Of a stretch of DNA of 32,732 bases, positions 24,129 through 31,621 are shown piece by piece (the stretch's first letter is position 1; every line of letters begins with the position of its first letter). The stretch is from positions 3,205-35,936 of the forward strand of contig PFEU01000016.1 of NCBI GenBank assembly GCA_002793515.1, written 5' to 3'. Under the pieces are notes generated by a model that was not told where the DNA came from, searched no databases, and saw only the letters and a list, made by a program, of their open reading frames with translations. The DNA comes from Candidatus Uhrbacteria bacterium CG10_big_fil_rev_8_21_14_0_10_48_16 (GTDB lineage Bacteria > Patescibacteriota > Patescibacteriia > UBA9934 > GWF2-40-263). A program made the position numbers and the translations under genes.

Positions 24129-24331
24129 CGGACAGGGATATTGCTGAAGCGGAGCAACGTCCTCGTAAGTGACGTTGCGGGAGCGAAGCAACATCCCTGG
24201 TAGGTAAGTCGGACAGGGATATAGCGAACGATGAAAGGTCGCATGTGTCACCTTTCAAAGAGTGAGCGTCCATGCCTGGTAGATAGGTCGGGCGACGATC
24301 GGTTTCAGTTCATTCATCAAATAGTCCCTAC
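24129..24331. repeat. Array of nested hairpins and short direct repeats
   Basis: No gene here. GCAACGTC/GACGTTGC (24154-24161 with 24171-24178) sits inside CAGGGATATTGCT/AGCAACATCCCTG (24133-24145 with 24187-24199, one mismatch). TGAAAGGT/ACCTTTCA is at about 24232-24257. GTCGGACAGGGATAT repeats at 24127-24141 and 24208-24222; GGGCGACGATCGGTGTCAG at 24101-24119 returns at 24290-24308 with one change. GGACAGGGAT equals the reverse complement of the tRNA-Gln T-arm, so part of the array may derive from the tRNA. It lies at the 3' end of the minus-strand oxidase gene. Confidence 0.65.
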
Positions 24332-25987
24332 CTATCTTATAGGAATATCTAGATGATCCATGGCATAGGCGAAATCGCCGTTTACTTTTTTGCCAGGGTT
24401 GAAGATGTTTTGTGGATCGAAGATGTTTTTGACTTGCGCAAAGAGTGCCGTCATTTCTTTTCCATACATCTGTTCAAGAAACGGGGTGCGTATCAGCCCA
24501 TCGTTGTGTTCTCCGGTAATGGATCCGTGATAGCGCAGGACGAGATCGTATACCTCTTTTGAGAGCTTTTCGATGGTCTGTCGTGTTTCAGGTTTTTTTA
24601 CATCCATGAGGGGAATGATGTGAAAGTTTGCATCTCCGACATGGCCTGCAACGGTCAGGACGAGTTTGTAGGGGTTAAGAATCTGATAAAGTTCTGGAAG
24701 GAAGTCAGAGAGTTGGTTTGGATGGACAACAAAGTCATCGATGAACGGAGCGGTTCGAAGATCTTTGATGTGTTTTCGCAACAGCGAAAAACTTTCTCTA
24801 CGGATCGTCCAGTATTTCTGTCCCTCTTCTTCTGAGCGGGTGGTTCGACACGTGATCCCCATTTTTACGATGTCCTTGCGGGCAGATTCAGCCAGGCGTT
24901 GGGCTTGTTCTTCTGACTCAGCAGTAAACTCTGCCATGAGGACAAGCTTGGGGAGTCCCCCGGTGAGAGTCATCCAGGCTTCTGGTAAAAATTGAAAGGC
25001 GAGTTTAATGAGGTTCCCTTTCATTTTCCGTATGAGATCCGGGAGTACTTTCATGGCAATCGAAAGCGTATGGTCGTCATAGGATTCAAAACTTTCTGGC
25101 TTATGTTTCAAGATTGTTTGTGCGACTTCTGCAACGCGTTTCATGTCAGGAAGGAAGACGATAAGCATGCGTGCATGAGGTTTGGGTTTGATGAGGGCGA
25201 ATTCAATCTGCGTGATGATTCCAAGTGTTCCTTGTGACCCAACCATGAGTTGTGCGAGATCATACGACCGATCTGTCGGATCATACACATTCCAAAGCGC
25301 ATACCCAGCAGAGTTTTTGGTCACGTCGGGCTTCATGTAGTGGATCAGAGAGAGGTTTTTCTGAATAAGCGTATCCATGTCTCGATAGATTTTTCCTTCA
25401 AGGGTTTTGAGTTCTTTCTTGTTGCTCCATTCTTGACGAGAGAGTTTTCTCATGGTGCAAATACTTCCATCTGAAAGAACAACACGAAGGGATTTGACGT
25501 ACTTCTCTGTTTTTCCATAGGCGAGCGTTTTCTCCCCTCCAGAATTATTTGCCACCATGCCTCCAACCGTACAAAGTTCGCGACTGGCGGGATAGCTCGG
25601 AATAAAGAGACGGTGTTCGAGAGTTGCCTTCTCAAAGTCTCGATAATAAACTCCTGGTTCTGCGGTCGCCGACTGCGTTTTTGCATCAACCTTCAGGATA
25701 TGAGAGAAATGCTTTGTCATATCCATGACAATGGACTCTGTGAGAGGACCTCCACTCATGTCTGTACCGGCGGCTCGTGCGGTGATCGAAAGAGTGGATT
25801 GATGCGTTTTATTTTTTGCGATCACACGAACGATCTGTTGCACCTCTTCTTCTGACTTAGGATGGACAACCGCTTCTGGGCGAACACGAAACAAACTCGC
25901 ATCACGACTTGCGAGATCAAGACTTTTTGCATCAATGGATATTTCGATTCCAAGATGAGCGATTTGTGTGAACGCATCCTGTTTCAT
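24332..25987 (-). CDS. FAD-linked oxidase (GlcD / D-lactate dehydrogenase family)
   Basis: A 551-residue flavoprotein. The FAD-binding PCMH-type domain covers about 35-215, with VHPKSEEEVQQIV, TARAAGTDMSGG, and PSYPASRELCTVGGMVANNSGG. The C-terminal oxidase cap contains GHVGDANFHI and GEHNDG, which carry the metal and substrate histidines, and ends with IFDPQNIFNPGKK. It should oxidise a 2-hydroxy acid such as D-lactate or glycolate; substrate not fixed. There is no C-terminal iron-sulfur domain. The ATG at 25987 lies 6 nt after a TGA-TAAACT extended -10 (minus strand, 25994-25999), so the mRNA may be leaderless. Confidence 0.9.
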   Translation of the reverse strand: MKQDAFTQIAHLGIEISIDAKSLDLASRDASLFRVRPEAVVHPKSEEEVQQIVRVIAKNKTHQSTLSITARAAGTDMSGGPLTESIVMDMTKHFSHILKVDAKTQSATAEPGVYYRDFEKATLEHRLFIPSYPASRELCTVGGMVANNSGGEKTLAYGKTEKYVKSLRVVLSDGSICTMRKLSRQEWSNKKELKTLEGKIYRDMDTLIQKNLSLIHYMKPDVTKNSAGYALWNVYDPTDRSYDLAQLMVGSQGTLGIITQIEFALIKPKPHARMLIVFLPDMKRVAEVAQTILKHKPESFESYDDHTLSIAMKVLPDLIRKMKGNLIKLAFQFLPEAWMTLTGGLPKLVLMAEFTAESEEQAQRLAESARKDIVKMGITCRTTRSEEEGQKYWTIRRESFSLLRKHIKDLRTAPFIDDFVVHPNQLSDFLPELYQILNPYKLVLTVAGHVGDANFHIIPLMDVKKPETRQTIEKLSKEVYDLVLRYHGSITGEHNDGLIRTPFLEQMYGKEMTALFAQVKNIFDPQNIFNPGKKVNGDFAYAMDHLDIPIR

Positions 25988-25993
25988 GCATAA

Positions 25994-26002
25994 AGTTTAT
26001 CA
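25994..26002 (-). promoter_or_regulatory. Extended -10 promoter for the FAD oxidase gene
   Basis: On the minus strand TGA-TAAACT ends 6 nt before the ATG. No -35 is evident. The spacing implies a leaderless transcript. Confidence 0.45.
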
Positions 26003-26038
26003 TGATTCAGACTCCTGTGTGAGGGGACATTTAAGGCG

Positions 26039-26055
26039 TGGTAGAATAATCACCT
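26039..26055 (+). promoter_or_regulatory. Extended -10 promoter for a small leaderless ORF
   Basis: TGG-TAGAAT (26039-26047), 8 nt before ATG 26056. It is identical to the element before the operon at 18449. No good -35. Confidence 0.5.
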
Positions 26056-26160
26056 ATGGAGCCATGGTTCTTATCTGTCCTGACGTTTCGCGAGCATATG
26101 GATAAAAAGAAAGTGGCTGCTCTTGTTGCTACGATTGTTTCGTTGATGTTGCTGAAATAG
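26056..26160 (+). CDS. Candidate 34-residue small protein
   Basis: A short frame from ATG 26056 to TAG 26158-26160: an N-terminal part with MEPWFLSVLTFREHMDKKK and a hydrophobic C-terminal helix (VAALVATIVSLMLLK), so a possible single-span membrane peptide. It is a complete unit: promoter directly before it and a palindromic terminator 10 nt after it. This arrangement, not homology, is the support. Alternatively the transcript could be a small non-coding RNA. Confidence 0.5.
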   Translation: MEPWFLSVLTFREHMDKKKVAALVATIVSLMLLK

Positions 26161-26170
26161 AGACCACATC

Positions 26171-26200
26171 AAAAACACCCTCCAATTGGAGGGTGTTTTT
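26171..26200. terminator. Perfectly palindromic bidirectional terminator
   Basis: A 30-bp exact palindrome centred on AATT, with AAAAACACCC and GGGTGTTTTT at the ends. It ends the small ORF on the plus strand and the RimK-like gene on the minus strand, whose stop codon begins at its edge (26200-26202). Confidence 0.9.
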
Positions 26201-27081
26201 TATTTGATTGCTTGTTCAATGGCGTAGTCAATGATGATTCCCGCAACATCGAGTCCGGTTACACGTTCGAGTTCCTTGAATCCTGGGTTTCCATTGATCT
26301 CTAGAAGAAGAGGACCGCGTTTTGAGCGAATGATATCAACTCCTGCAATATTGAGTTCAAAGACGTCTGTGGCACGTAACGCCAGAGCCGTTTCTTCTTC
26401 GGTGAGTTCTACTTGGTAGCCAATCCCTCCGATAGAGGTATTTGCACGCACTTCCCCTTTGAGGGCCTTGCGTTCCATGGAAGCGATAACTTTTCCGTTT
26501 ACCACGTAGACACGCAAATCACTATTTTGTGCTTCCTCGATAAATTCTTCAATAATGAGAGGGTTGCGATCTCGAATGGCAAGGTAATCAACAATCGGAC
26601 GGAGGGTCTCTTCGTCAGGGGCATAGAATACGCCTTTTCCATGCGTCCCAAATGCGACTTTTAGGATAGACGGGAATCCAATCGTTTTTGCAATGGCAAT
26701 CGCATCGGCTGGTTTTCGAGCAATTCCCCAATGTGGGCAGGGGAGATCGTGTTTTTCAAATAAGACGTGTTGGGTGAGTTTGTTCTTTGCCCAGGTAAAT
26801 CCATTGCGACCGTTGAGAATTTTGTATCCTGCGTTCTCAAGAATCTGGACGGCATAGGTACGCAAACTTGGCTCTTCTACAAAGTTTGGTCGTGAGATAA
26901 TAATGTCGAGTTCTGGAAGAGCTTCTCCTTGATGCAAAATATTGCCGTTCACAAAGGAGAGATACGGTTCATAGATTTTGATCGCTTTGTGACCGCGAAG
27001 TTCTGCGGCTTCTTCAAAACGATCTGCGCCTGTTGGGATTTCTTCTGGGGGTTCTGAGAAAACGAGTATGCCGATATTCAT
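26200..27081 (-). CDS. RimK-family ATP-grasp ligase
   Basis: A 293-residue ATP-grasp enzyme: N-terminal domain to about 100, then central and ATP-binding segments with KNKLTQHVLFEKHDLPCP, PSILKVAFGTHGKGVF, IIEEFIEEA, DLRVYVVNGKVIASMER and the Mg-binding LLEINGNPGF near the end. RimK relatives join an amino acid, often glutamate, to a carboxylate of a protein or small molecule; the acceptor here is unknown. It is the second gene of an operon with dus (TAATATG junction, 1 nt gap). Confidence 0.9.
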   Translation of the reverse strand: MNIGILVFSEPPEEIPTGADRFEEAAELRGHKAIKIYEPYLSFVNGNILHQGEALPELDIIISRPNFVEEPSLRTYAVQILENAGYKILNGRNGFTWAKNKLTQHVLFEKHDLPCPHWGIARKPADAIAIAKTIGFPSILKVAFGTHGKGVFYAPDEETLRPIVDYLAIRDRNPLIIEEFIEEAQNSDLRVYVVNGKVIASMERKALKGEVRANTSIGGIGYQVELTEEETALALRATDVFELNIAGVDIIRSKRGPLLLEINGNPGFKELERVTGLDVAGIIIDYAIEQAIK

Positions 27082-27082
27082 A

Positions 27083-28144
27083 TTATTTTTTCATAAAGAC
27101 ACGTTCTGTGGCCTGTGGGTGTAGAGCGTCTCGATCCGAGAGCCCTTGAAGTTCTAATCCGTTTGCAAGCATTTCATCTAGGACGGCGTAAACTTCCTCC
27201 GCCATTTTGGTTTGATGAAGTCTGAGCTTATAGGGCTTTGCTCCATGAATGCCTCGGAAGTACCAAGAAAGATGTTTACGGAACGTCACCACTCCACGTT
27301 CTCCATATTGTTCCAAGTGAAAGTTCAGATGTTGTTTTATGACACGGATGCGCTCCTCAAGGAAAATCGGTTTTACCTCGTTCCCTGCAAGCAGGTCTTC
27401 AATCTGAGGGAAGATCCAAGGATTTCCAAGCGCTCCGCGAGCGATAAGCACTCCATCACAACCGGTCGCTTCAAGAGCATCCAAAGTCAATGGAGGTGTG
27501 TGGATATCACCGTTGGCGAGTAATGGAATGGATAATCCTTTCTTTACCTCGCGAATCATTCCCCAATCTGATTGTCCTGAGTAACCCTGAGCTTTTGTTC
27601 GTCCATGGAGCGTAATAAGATCGGCACCTGCTGATTCAACGACTTTTGAAAATTCGAGGCACTCACGAGGATCATCCCACCCGGTTCGGATCTTGATGGA
27701 AAGAGGAACCTGCGTAACCGCCTTAATCGCCTTGATAATTTTTGTTGCGAGGTCTGGTTCTTTCATGAGAGCGGCTCCGTTGAAATTATGAACGATTTTA
27801 TACACGGGGCATCCCATGTTCACATCAAACCCCTCTGGATGGTGTTGTTCCTCGATGATCCGTGCGGCTTCCGCCATGGTGGCAGGGTCGCTTCCAAATA
27901 ATTGTTGGACGATCGGTCGTTCATCGTCGTGAACATCCGTCATGTTGAGCGTCTTGTCGTTGCCTCGCACAACGGCTTCCGCACTCACCATTTCTCGAAA
28001 GACGATGGGAGCTCCTATCCCGTTCATGATCGATCCGCCTTTTGAAACGTCTTTTACCACACGACAAAAAGCCGAATCCGTCATGTCAGCCATGGGGGAT
28101 AAAGCAATGATCGGTTGAGGGATTTTTGCCCAGTTAAGTTCCAT
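27083..28144 (-). CDS. dus: tRNA-dihydrouridine synthase
   Basis: A 353-residue flavin enzyme that reduces uridine to dihydrouridine in tRNA. Seen: ALSPMADMTDSAFCRVV at the start, QLFGSDP, VNMGCPV with catalytic Cys112, SIKIRTGW, TLHGRTKAQGYSG, LLANGDI, and GVLIARGALGNPWIF. The frame extends to a TTG at 28153, but the ATG at 28144 gives the standard start. A DusB-type assignment is likely but not certain. First gene of the dus-rimK-like operon. Confidence 0.93.
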   Translation of the reverse strand: MELNWAKIPQPIIALSPMADMTDSAFCRVVKDVSKGGSIMNGIGAPIVFREMVSAEAVVRGNDKTLNMTDVHDDERPIVQQLFGSDPATMAEAARIIEEQHHPEGFDVNMGCPVYKIVHNFNGAALMKEPDLATKIIKAIKAVTQVPLSIKIRTGWDDPRECLEFSKVVESAGADLITLHGRTKAQGYSGQSDWGMIREVKKGLSIPLLANGDIHTPPLTLDALEATGCDGVLIARGALGNPWIFPQIEDLLAGNEVKPIFLEERIRVIKQHLNFHLEQYGERGVVTFRKHLSWYFRGIHGAKPYKLRLHQTKMAEEVYAVLDEMLANGLELQGLSDRDALHPQATERVFMKK

Positions 28145-28160
28145 AACGGACAAAGACTAC

Positions 28161-28197
28161 TCGAAATATCTATTTCAATCAAGTATACTGGTCCTGT
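28161..28197 (+). promoter_or_regulatory. Promoter of the thioredoxin-like/VKOR operon
   Basis: TCGAAA (28161-28166) and TATACT (28184-28189) spaced 17 nt. The ATG at 28198 is 8 nt after the -10, so the mRNA is probably leaderless. GTATAC is itself palindromic and lies between divergent genes. Confidence 0.65.
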
Positions 28198-28593
28198 ATG
28201 AAAAAGAAACAATCATCGTATTATTTGTATGGAGCCACAGCGCTTGTTGTTGTGGGTCTTATTGCGTTTGCGGCAAATGACTCTCTCAAAGAGACGGCTC
28301 CGTCACCGTATGAAGAATTTGCCCAGTGTCTCACGGAACGTGGGGCTACCATGTACGGTGCGTGGTGGTGTCCGCATTGCGATAATCAAAAGGAATTATT
28401 TGGAAGTGCCTTTGATCAAGTGAACTATGTTGAATGTTCAACAGCGGCACGGACGATGAATCAAACCTGTCAGGATGCGGGGATCGAAGGGTATCCAACA
28501 TGGAAGTTTGAAGATGGTTCACGTCTTGGAGGAGAACAATCGCTCGAGAGTCTGTCGGCAAAATCAGGGTGTGAATTACCTCTTAGTGAATAG
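28198..28593 (+). CDS. Membrane-anchored thioredoxin-like protein, partner of VKOR
   Basis: A 131-residue protein with an N-terminal membrane helix (about 8-26) and an outer thioredoxin-like domain whose active site is WCPHC (Cys58, Cys61); a cis-Pro lies in GYPTW. Extra cysteines (44, and others near 79, 90 and 126) may pair. Such proteins receive oxidising equivalents from VKOR and form disulfides in exported proteins. The VKOR gene follows after 2 nt. Confidence 0.88.
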   Translation: MKKKQSSYYLYGATALVVVGLIAFAANDSLKETAPSPYEEFAQCLTERGATMYGAWWCPHCDNQKELFGSAFDQVNYVECSTAARTMNQTCQDAGIEGYPTWKFEDGSRLGGEQSLESLSAKSGCELPLSE

Positions 28594-28595
28594 CT

Positions 28596-29039
28596 ATGAA
28601 AAAAAACACGTCTTCAGTGGTTCGTTGGATGGCGTTCCTTGCTTTATTCGGGGTGGTTTTATCGGTTTACTCACTTCTGCACAAAGAGGGTTTTACCTCT
28701 GGCGCGGTGTGTAATCTCAACGATACATTTAACTGTGATGTCGTAAATCAGGGGCCGTATTCAGACCTGTTTGGAATTCCTGTCGCGTTGATGGGAATTA
28801 TTGGGTACGGGTTGATTATGACGGCTTCATTACTTAAAGTGAAACAACAAGAGGATAAAGGAATAACCACCTTCCTGGTTCTCGCCTCCCTAGGAGGATT
28901 CGGTTTCGCTTTGTATCTTTCAGGGATTGAGGCATTTGTGCTTCAGACATGGTGTATCGTCTGTCTTGGATCTCAAACGGTGATGACGGCCATCATGATC
29001 CTAGCCCTGGTCAATTACCGAAATGAAAAAAACGTCTAA
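28596..29039 (+). CDS. Vitamin K epoxide reductase (VKOR) family protein
   Basis: A 147-residue membrane protein with four helices. The outer loop pair Cys39 and Cys47 (CNLNDTFNC) and the quinone-proximal pair Cys120-Ile-Val-Cys123 are the four conserved VKOR cysteines. GIPVALMG is a family signature. It should pass electrons from the thioredoxin-like partner to quinone. The pair makes a two-gene oxidative folding system. Confidence 0.93.
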   Translation: MKKNTSSVVRWMAFLALFGVVLSVYSLLHKEGFTSGAVCNLNDTFNCDVVNQGPYSDLFGIPVALMGIIGYGLIMTASLLKVKQQEDKGITTFLVLASLGGFGFALYLSGIEAFVLQTWCIVCLGSQTVMTAIMILALVNYRNEKNV

Positions 29040-29049
29040 CGGACACGCT

Positions 29050-30420
29050 ATGAAACTTTCTTTTCACGGAGCCGCACGCGGAGTTACCGGTTCATGTCAC
29101 CGACTACAAGTTCAGGACACGAGCGGGAAGAATCACCAGATCCTTTTTGATTGTGGAATGTTTCAGGGAGAACAAATGTGTGGAAGCGGGAATAGTGAAG
29201 ACTTCGGCTTTGACGCAAAAGCGATCGATGCCGTTTTTATTTCCCACCCACATGCAGACCACACGGGTCGTCTTCCGAAACTTATCAAAGAAGGTTTTCG
29301 TGGTTCGATCTACATGATTGAGCCGTGTCGAGGACTGGCGAAGCTTGTCTTAGAAGATGCTCACCACATCATGCAAGAGGATGCCAAAAAATGTGGGAGT
29401 TCCGTGTTGTATGAACTTGAAGATCTTGAGCGGGCTTTTGAACAAGTCAAAACCGTTGGATATCATCAGCAAGTGGAAGTCGCCCCTGGAATTGTGGCGA
29501 TGTTCCATGAAGCCGGTCATGTGCTTGGCTCGGCGTTTATTTCTGTTGATGGAGAAGGAAAGCGAGTTGTGTTTTCAGGGGATATTGGGAATGACGATGT
29601 TCCGATTTTACCGCAGACAGAAGCGATCTCTCATGCGGATGTGGTGATCTGTGAATCGACGTACGGCCATCGAAAGCATGAAGGGATTGAAACACGAAAA
29701 AAGTTACTGAAAGAAGCGATCGAAGAGGTGATTCATAATCGTGGGGTCTTGATGATCCCAGCGTTTTCGATTGAGCGAACCCAAGAACTTTTGTATGAAA
29801 TTGATCGGTTGCTTCTTGGAGAGCTGAAAACAAAACTTCCAATTTTTCTTGATAGTCCCATGGCGATTAAGGCAACAGCGCTGTATCGTCAGTATAAACA
29901 GTATTTGAAGTTTGATGCACCGATTTTGAGCGAACCGGACAGAGATTTTTTCAGCTTTCCAAATCTTCATGAAACGTTAAGTGTGGAGGAGTCTAAACAC
30001 ATTAACGATTCCCCCGCTCCAAAGATTGTTATTGCGGGTTCTGGAATGATGTCTGGCGGAAGAATCATGCACCACTTGATTCGCTATCTTCCGGATTCAA
30101 AGAATCACCTGTTGATTATTGGATATCAGGCGCGTGGGACCATTGGGCGACAACTCTACGAGGGGGCAAAAAAGGTACACATCTATGGGGAGGAGGTACT
30201 GGTGCGAGCAAAGATTAGTGCGATCGGAGCGTTCTCGGCACACGGGGATACCGACAAGCTCACACGTTGGTTACAGCCAGAAGATGGGAAAATCCCAGAA
30301 AAGATTTTTTTGGTACACGGAGATCCTGAGTCAAAGGAAGTGTTTGCCACTCATGTGCGACATACATTAGGAACAGAGGTGATCATTCCGGAGTATCAAA
30401 GTACACATGACATCACCTAA
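29050..30420 (+). CDS. Beta-CASP metallo-beta-lactamase nuclease-like protein
   Basis: A 456-residue protein. The zinc-binding motif HPHADH is at 66-71, with further His/Asp in FHEAGHVLGS and FSGDIG. The beta-CASP part contains ESTYGHR, IPAFSIERTQE, DSPMA and IAGSGMMSGGRI, and SAHGD near the end. These match bacterial RNA-processing exonucleases of the CPSF/RNase J group. An in-frame ATG at 29023 would overlap the VKOR gene; 29050 gives the standard start. RNA target unknown. Confidence 0.9.
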   Translation: MKLSFHGAARGVTGSCHRLQVQDTSGKNHQILFDCGMFQGEQMCGSGNSEDFGFDAKAIDAVFISHPHADHTGRLPKLIKEGFRGSIYMIEPCRGLAKLVLEDAHHIMQEDAKKCGSSVLYELEDLERAFEQVKTVGYHQQVEVAPGIVAMFHEAGHVLGSAFISVDGEGKRVVFSGDIGNDDVPILPQTEAISHADVVICESTYGHRKHEGIETRKKLLKEAIEEVIHNRGVLMIPAFSIERTQELLYEIDRLLLGELKTKLPIFLDSPMAIKATALYRQYKQYLKFDAPILSEPDRDFFSFPNLHETLSVEESKHINDSPAPKIVIAGSGMMSGGRIMHHLIRYLPDSKNHLLIIGYQARGTIGRQLYEGAKKVHIYGEEVLVRAKISAIGAFSAHGDTDKLTRWLQPEDGKIPEKIFLVHGDPESKEVFATHVRHTLGTEVIIPEYQSTHDIT

Positions 30421-30427
30421 GGATTTT

Positions 30428-31609
30428 ATGAACGATAGCTCAAACGTTTTCAAAATGATTGCTTTTGGGATTGGGGGAATCGTTATTGTGTTTGGAGGAT
30501 ATCTGTTTGGTCAATTTGGTATGGCTCGGCTTATGAACGTAGGCGGGAGTTCTGACATTACTGAAACGGAAACACTCTTGATTGAACAGGAAAACGATGA
30601 GGAGTCCGTTGTCAGGAAGGAACCTGTGTACGTCATATTAGAGTCTCATAATGAAGATTCGTGGGGGCCGAAAGTGAACCGTCCAGAGGCGTACAGGGCC
30701 TATCGTGAGAATTTAGTGGAACGTCTCGACCTGATTGCCTCGTACGGAGGAAAGCTCGACTGGCAATCGGATTACGTGGTGCTTGAGGCGATGATCAAAT
30801 ATGAAACGCAACCGGACTTATTAGCTGAAACAGATGGGGTGAATATTTTGCAGTACATGGAAAAATTGGGGTTTAGTATTGATCCTCATGTCCATACATC
30901 AAATCATGCAGATGTCGCTTATCTTATAGAGCAACTAGGGGTGTCAGCTGGATCTGTGATTGGGGGTGTGGAGGTGTTTCGTTGTGGAGACCCTCTTTAT
31001 GCGTTTAGTGATTGGCATACTATTCTGGATCTCGAAGCGGATGGAACCATTCGTGGGGTGAAGTATCCAGAGGCGGAATGGACTCCGACCATTCTTTCTG
31101 GCGCTGCCTTTCCTGGTCATTGGTATGGGGACTACACGTCTGGTGTCTGGAGACCTGGAAATGGAGATGCATTTTATACAGACCAACCAGACGGTCAGAT
31201 TGCGATAATCGGTTCAGGATATCCCTATGATGAATGGATGATTGGAGAGGTGCATACGGGGGGATCCCTCGTTGCTTCACGTGATGCGGAGTACGTAAAG
31301 GAGTTGATTCAGAACATCCAAAGTGGTGAGGCTCCATCTGGGCAGATGTATACGGCCGCTTTTCAAATTCGGGACGAAATGGTTGTGCGCGATGAGGATG
31401 AACCACTCTACGTGAATGAAAACCTCGCTCTTTTATTGGACGAGTTAAAGCCTCATGTAGATGCGGGGGAGATTGTCTATGTGACGTTTCAGGAAGCCCT
31501 CCAGATTTGGAAAGATACGTATCAGTCAAAGCCGAGTCAGTACGTGATTGAGAATTTTAGTTTGTATGCGGATATTGTGGTTAATTTGCAATCGCATTGT
31601 CGAAGATAA
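30428..31609 (+). CDS. Membrane-anchored protein, possible polysaccharide deacetylase-like
   Basis: A 393-residue protein with an N-terminal membrane helix (about 9-30), an acidic linker, then an outer domain. HNEDSW (74-79) and HVHTSNH (154-160) recall the metal-binding motifs of NodB-type deacetylases (an Asp pair, then H[ST]xxH), but the resemblance is partial. AAGGA lies 5 nt before ATG 30428, supporting this start over ATG 30407, which overlaps the upstream gene. The next gene encodes an esterase, so both may act on envelope or external carbohydrate. Confidence 0.6.
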   Translation: MNDSSNVFKMIAFGIGGIVIVFGGYLFGQFGMARLMNVGGSSDITETETLLIEQENDEESVVRKEPVYVILESHNEDSWGPKVNRPEAYRAYRENLVERLDLIASYGGKLDWQSDYVVLEAMIKYETQPDLLAETDGVNILQYMEKLGFSIDPHVHTSNHADVAYLIEQLGVSAGSVIGGVEVFRCGDPLYAFSDWHTILDLEADGTIRGVKYPEAEWTPTILSGAAFPGHWYGDYTSGVWRPGNGDAFYTDQPDGQIAIIGSGYPYDEWMIGEVHTGGSLVASRDAEYVKELIQNIQSGEAPSGQMYTAAFQIRDEMVVRDEDEPLYVNENLALLLDELKPHVDAGEIVYVTFQEALQIWKDTYQSKPSQYVIENFSLYADIVVNLQSHCRR

Positions 31610-31621
31610 TAGGATTTTGAT

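Larger units (their letters stand above)
23776..24130. repeat. Right copy of the inverted tRNA-Gln locus duplication
   Basis: Reverse-complement match of 1-355. It carries the same 17-bp boundary repeat (23852-23868 and, with one change, 23950-23966), palindrome, tRNA and trailing hairpins. Orientation is opposite to the left copy, so the two tRNAs point outward from the enclosed segment of about 23.8 kb. Recombination between them would invert that segment. Confidence 0.9.

Noticed and set aside
1-24130. Genomic island or prophage between the two tRNA-Gln genes
   Set aside because: The enclosed genes are core functions (uvr, mraZ/rsmH, dnaX) and there is no integrase. The flanking repeats are inverted, not direct, so excision is not expected.
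24129-24331. CRISPR array
   Set aside because: Repeats are few, of different types and unequal spacing, and are mostly inverted; no cas genes are in the window.
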